Shown here in pieces: positions 33,701 through 36,012 of a stretch of 36,012 bases of DNA (position 1 is its first letter; the number at the start of each line of letters is the position of its first letter). The notes under the pieces were generated by a model. That model saw only the letters and a list, made by a program, of their open reading frames with translations. It was not told where the DNA came from and did no database searches. This DNA comes from Oscillospiraceae bacterium. GTDB taxonomy: Bacteria; Bacillota; Clostridia; Oscillospirales; Ruminococcaceae. Position numbers and translations under genes: made by a program. The stretch is taken from contig JAFSEN010000089.1 of the NCBI GenBank assembly GCA_017435745.1, forward strand, positions 1-36,012. The letters are read 5' to 3'.

Positions 33701-35298
33701 TTGAACAAGCCGCAGTCCGCAAAAGCTGTATCGCCGATATACGTAACTCCTTCAGGCAAAGTTACGCTCTCAAGGTTTCTGTCGCCGAAGAACATACTGT
33801 CCGGAATGCGGGTAAGTCCTTTTCCGATAACCGCAGTTTTGAGTCCGTAGCAGTTTGAAAAAGCGCTTGATTCACAAATTGTAACGCTGTCCGGAATCAC
33901 GATTTCCTTGAGGGCAACGCATTCTGAAAATGCGCAGAATTCAAGAATTTTAAGGTTCGAAGGCAAGGTTACGTATTCAAGCGCGCGGAGATTGTTGAAG
34001 CCGTATTCCCGGATTGCGGTAAGGCTTTCCGGAAGAGTGAGTGAAGTGCAGTTTACGCACCAATAAAAAGCTCTTTCTCCAACCTCGGTAATTCCTTCGG
34101 AAACAACAATGTTTTTTACGCTGTCTTTATAATCGTACCAGGGTGCATGGTTATAGCGGTAGCTTGGAATAGCGCCTTTGCCCGCAACAGTAAGGGTACC
34201 GGTATCGCCGTCGAGCACCCATTCCATTCCGTTGGAAAGCTTTCCGGAAGCGGTTACGTTGAAAACATAGGGTACCACCGCCATTGGGTAATTTGCTTTC
34301 CATTCAGCTGTAATATATTCAGAATCCGGATGGTGTTCGGTGAAGTTGGATTCGGTGCAAAGGAACATTCTGTAATGGTCTTTAAGGTCGCGGTCCCAGG
34401 TGGGGTCCATGTTGTAATATTTATCTTCAAGACGGACTATGTTCCAGGCGTGGGACTCTATTTCAACGTAACCTGCCATGCCTTTTATATAGCGGCAATC
34501 CACGCCCAGTTCGAGCATCATTCTGTAATAAAGAGTTGCATAGCCCTGGCATACCGCGTCTTTCAGGATAATCGCCGCATAGGTGGAATGGCAAAGCTGG
34601 TATTCATCGTTGTCTTCGTTATTGAAGTCATATTGGACGTTTTCGGTTACCCAATCATAGGCGCCTTTGATTTTTTCATAATCCGTAAGTTCCCAAAGGT
34701 CGAGTTCGGCAAGGACTGCGTCAACCTCTGCATCAACCTCTGCTTCCTGTTCCGCGGTTGTAAGCCAGTTGAAAGTATAGGTTATTTCGCCGTAGGCGCC
34801 GCTTTCATCTTCGCCGGTGACAAGGTTATAATCATATCCAATCTGGTTGTGGCGGATATAGTCGCCCTCGTTCGGAACACCGGTGTGTTCCCACGCTTTT
34901 GTAAGAATCGCAGAAACTTCGGTTGAAGTGAAATTTCCGTTAAGGCGAAGGGTTATGGAAGGTTCCCTTGCAATCATCTGCGAACGGAGATAAAGAGCGG
35001 CTTCTTCTGTGGTGGAGAAGGTGGTGGAAGATGAAAGGAGCCGGATATTTTCCGTTTCGTTTTTATTGACTTCCGGTGTTTCAGATTCACTTTTAACTTC
35101 AGTTTCTTCTTCAGAATATACCAACAGATTTTCTTCCGTTTCCTCAAGATCCGACAAAGGCTCGGTATTTTCTTCGTGATATTCTTCCAAAATATCCGTT
35201 TCGTTCAAAGAAAGCGCAAAAGCAATTTGCTGCGCATAGCTGAAAAATATTGCAGCTGCAAGAAAAAAACTCAAAGCTTTTTTTAATATATTTTTCAA
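30781..35298 (-). CDS. Secreted transglutaminase/BspA-type LRR surface protein with repeats and a dockerin
   Basis: A 1505-residue exported protein. Domains in order: signal peptide (1-28); acidic linker; transglutaminase-like domain (about 200-310) with C250 (AVCQGYA), H283 (ESHAWN) and D298 (NMDPTWD); BspA/LRR_5 repeats (about 395-825); five divergent Cys-containing repeats (about 835-978); ten near-identical 41-residue repeats (979-1388); a short variant repeat; and a type I dockerin (about 1430-1490) with two calcium loops, [12 protein letters not shown] and [12 protein letters not shown]. The dockerin implies docking to a cohesin on a cell-surface or cellulosome-like scaffold; the target of the transglutaminase-like domain is unknown. 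The start is TTG 35298 with GGAG 9 bases upstream, behind a consensus promoter. Confidence 0.92.
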   Translation of the reverse strand: MKNILKKALSFFLAAAIFFSYAQQIAFALSLNETDILEEYHEENTEPLSDLEETEENLLVYSEEETEVKSESETPEVNKNETENIRLLSSSTTFSTTEEAALYLRSQMIAREPSITLRLNGNFTSTEVSAILTKAWEHTGVPNEGDYIRHNQIGYDYNLVTGEDESGAYGEITYTFNWLTTAEQEAEVDAEVDAVLAELDLWELTDYEKIKGAYDWVTENVQYDFNNEDNDEYQLCHSTYAAIILKDAVCQGYATLYYRMMLELGVDCRYIKGMAGYVEIESHAWNIVRLEDKYYNMDPTWDRDLKDHYRMFLCTESNFTEHHPDSEYITAEWKANYPMAVVPYVFNVTASGKLSNGMEWVLDGDTGTLTVAGKGAIPSYRYNHAPWYDYKDSVKNIVVSEGITEVGERAFYWCVNCTSLTLPESLTAIREYGFNNLRALEYVTLPSNLKILEFCAFSECVALKEIVIPDSVTICESSAFSNCYGLKTAVIGKGLTRIPDSMFFGDRNLESVTLPEGVTYIGDTAFADCGLFKFTIPATLTGLGSSVFSGCRRLSNFYVESGNQYYKAVDGVLFTKDGKTLVAYSMGDITSYYYVPAGTEVIARSAFNDSYRLEHVYFPDSLKVIEPYAFAYCESLWAVTFTPNITRIGDSAFRSCVRLYRAMFENPDVILESSVFANCDTMEDITLPANLKEIPNGLFYGSARLYDVTIPKSVTKIGSSAFLDCDSLKTITIPGNVKTIEQQAFDYCDKLETVIMEEGVLSIGWLAFSRSPKLKKVVIPSSVITIENKSSTDWTFIECPNVVLYVTCGTTGWNYARSRGLVHSDTHRYSTSVVSPTCTAQGYTIYSCVCGYSYKSNYTSALGHSYSSKVTAPTCTEQGYTTYTCVRCGYSYTANYTEAAGHSLVLENFVEPTCTEPGYSGDEVCSVCGTTYYGEEIPATGHFYDSYLTPPTCTERGYTEYICLACGESYIDDYVPATGHTEVIDKAVAPTCTETGLTEGKHCSVCGEVLVEQEVVPALGHTEVIDEAVAPTCTETGLTEGKHCSVCGEVLVAQTVIKANGHTEVIDEAVEPTCTETGLTEGKHCSVCGEVLVAQTVIKANGHTEVVDEAVAPTCTETGLTEGKHCSVCGEVLVAQTVIKANGHTEVIDEAVEPTCTETGLTEGKHCSVCGEVLVAQTVIKANGHTEVIDEAAAPTCTETGLTEGKHCSVCGEVLVEQEVIPANGHTEVIDEAVAPTCTETGLTEGKHCSVCGEVLVAQEIVPANGHTEVIDEAVEPTCTETGLTEGKHCSVCGTVLVAQEIIPANGHTEVIDEAAAPTCTETGLTEGKHCSVCGEVLIEQEVVPANGHTEVIDKAVAPTCTETGLTEGKHCSVCGEVLVEQEEVPATGHSLSDWETVIEPTATEPGEEQRHCENCDYSETREIPPKGYELGDINLDGIVDVMDAYTARLIAAKLVVPTEQQLMLGDVDGDGKITAVDANYIRKFIVNIISSFPVEKQKSVDIQQ
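31135..32364 (-). repeat. Ten tandem 123-bp units inside the surface-protein gene
   Basis: Ten units of exactly 123 bases (41 codons) with no gaps. Each encodes GHTEV(I/V)Dx[19 protein letters not shown] plus a variable end, with three cysteines per unit. Units 2-5 share the VIKAN ending and are almost the same at DNA level, while others end in variants of (V/I)(V/I)PA. The pattern points to recent unit duplication and exchange. The repeats are in frame and part of the coding sequence. Confidence 0.95.
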
Positions 35299-35340
35299 AC
35301 CGTGTCACTCCAAACAGTCTATTATCATAATAATAACTAA

Positions 35341-35368
35341 ATTATAATCTCAATATTTCTTTTGTCAA
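35341..35368 (-). promoter_or_regulatory. Consensus promoter of the surface-protein gene
   Basis: On the - strand, a perfect -35 TTGACA (35363-35368), a 16-base spacer and a perfect -10 TATAAT (35341-35346). It lies about 45 bases before the TTG start codon and is the best promoter match in the window. Confidence 0.88.
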
Positions 35369-35515
35369 TAATTGCCTTGTCATAACCCCGGTGTTTTTGT
35401 TCGTCATAATTCATAATTGTCCGTTGTTTGTTTTCACCATTTTTTTAAATGTGGTTTAAAATTTCAATTTATTTGTAAATATTTTTGTAAATTTCCATAA
35501 GTTTTTCAAAAACAT

Positions 35516-35544
35516 TTGAAACGTCGTAAAATACATGGTAATAT
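35516..35544 (+). promoter_or_regulatory. Likely promoter of the pyruvate:ferredoxin oxidoreductase gene
   Basis: On the + strand, -35 TTGAAA (35516-35521), a 17-base spacer and -10 TAATAT (35539-35544) with an extended TGG. The -10 match is moderate. Two direct copies of TTTGTAAAT lie just upstream, at 35472-35480 and 35484-35492. The rest of 35299-35587 is AT-rich and shows no other feature I can name. Confidence 0.45.
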
Positions 35545-35566
35545 TATGATGTTCAGTTATGTTTAA

Positions 35567-36012
<446 letters not shown>

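Overview
The window looks like a chromosome segment of an anaerobic, low-to-mid GC Gram-positive bacterium of class Clostridia, most likely an Oscillospirales/Ruminococcaceae-type gut organism. Supporting signs are the tig-clpP-clpX-lon-engB block, the rplS-rbgA-rnhB-yraN block, the hprK-murB-whiA block, a SpoIVFA/SpoIVFB-like pair, a pyruvate:ferredoxin oxidoreductase, and a secreted BspA-type leucine-rich-repeat protein ending in a dockerin. Genes carry strong AGGAGG-type ribosome binding sites and many TTG start codons. The affiliation is inferred from gene content; no marker such as 16S rRNA is present.

Layout. 1-335: 3' end of an ABC transporter ATPase on the + strand, with its terminator. 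369-7687 (- strand): a Nudix hydrolase, then a proteostasis block read as tig, clpP, clpX, lon, engB. 7789-12756 (-): rbgA, rnhB, yraN, an M19 dipeptidase, thrC and a metallophosphoesterase, with short gaps or overlaps. 12879-13347 (-): rplS with a structured leader and its own promoter. 13410-15915 (-): two overlapping genes of a radical SAM pair. 16050-16685 (+): an XRE-type membrane-bound regulator divergent from that pair and apparently cut short by a stop codon. 16783-18017 (-): the SpoIVFA/SpoIVFB-like protease pair. 18098-22757 (-): two exported cell-wall proteins, a GHL10 lipoprotein and a GHL10-like/amidase fusion. 22835-30618 (-): hprK, murB, whiA, a MATE transporter and dnaE behind one good promoter. 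30781-35298 (-): a 1505-residue surface protein. 35588-end (+): the start of the pyruvate:ferredoxin oxidoreductase gene.

Nearly everything is on the - strand, and transcription units are separated by clear hairpin terminators. No gene-free stretch exceeds 300 bases: the longest, 35299-35587, holds divergent promoters, and 13221-13409 holds the rplS leader and promoter. I see no tRNA, rRNA, insertion sequence, phage gene or CRISPR array.

The most unexpected signal is not a gene. The heptamer TGAGCAC (reverse complement GTGCTCA) occurs at least 20 times, where roughly 3-5 would be expected. The copies fall 10:10 on the two strands, in three reading frames, and once as an inverted pair that forms a transcription terminator. 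This resembles a DNA uptake-type or other genome-wide signal. Other points worth attention are the nonsense codon before a fourth membrane helix in the XRE protein, a basic repeat tail on trigger factor, the paired active and degenerate GHL10 domains, and the ten-unit 123-bp repeat array in the dockerin protein.
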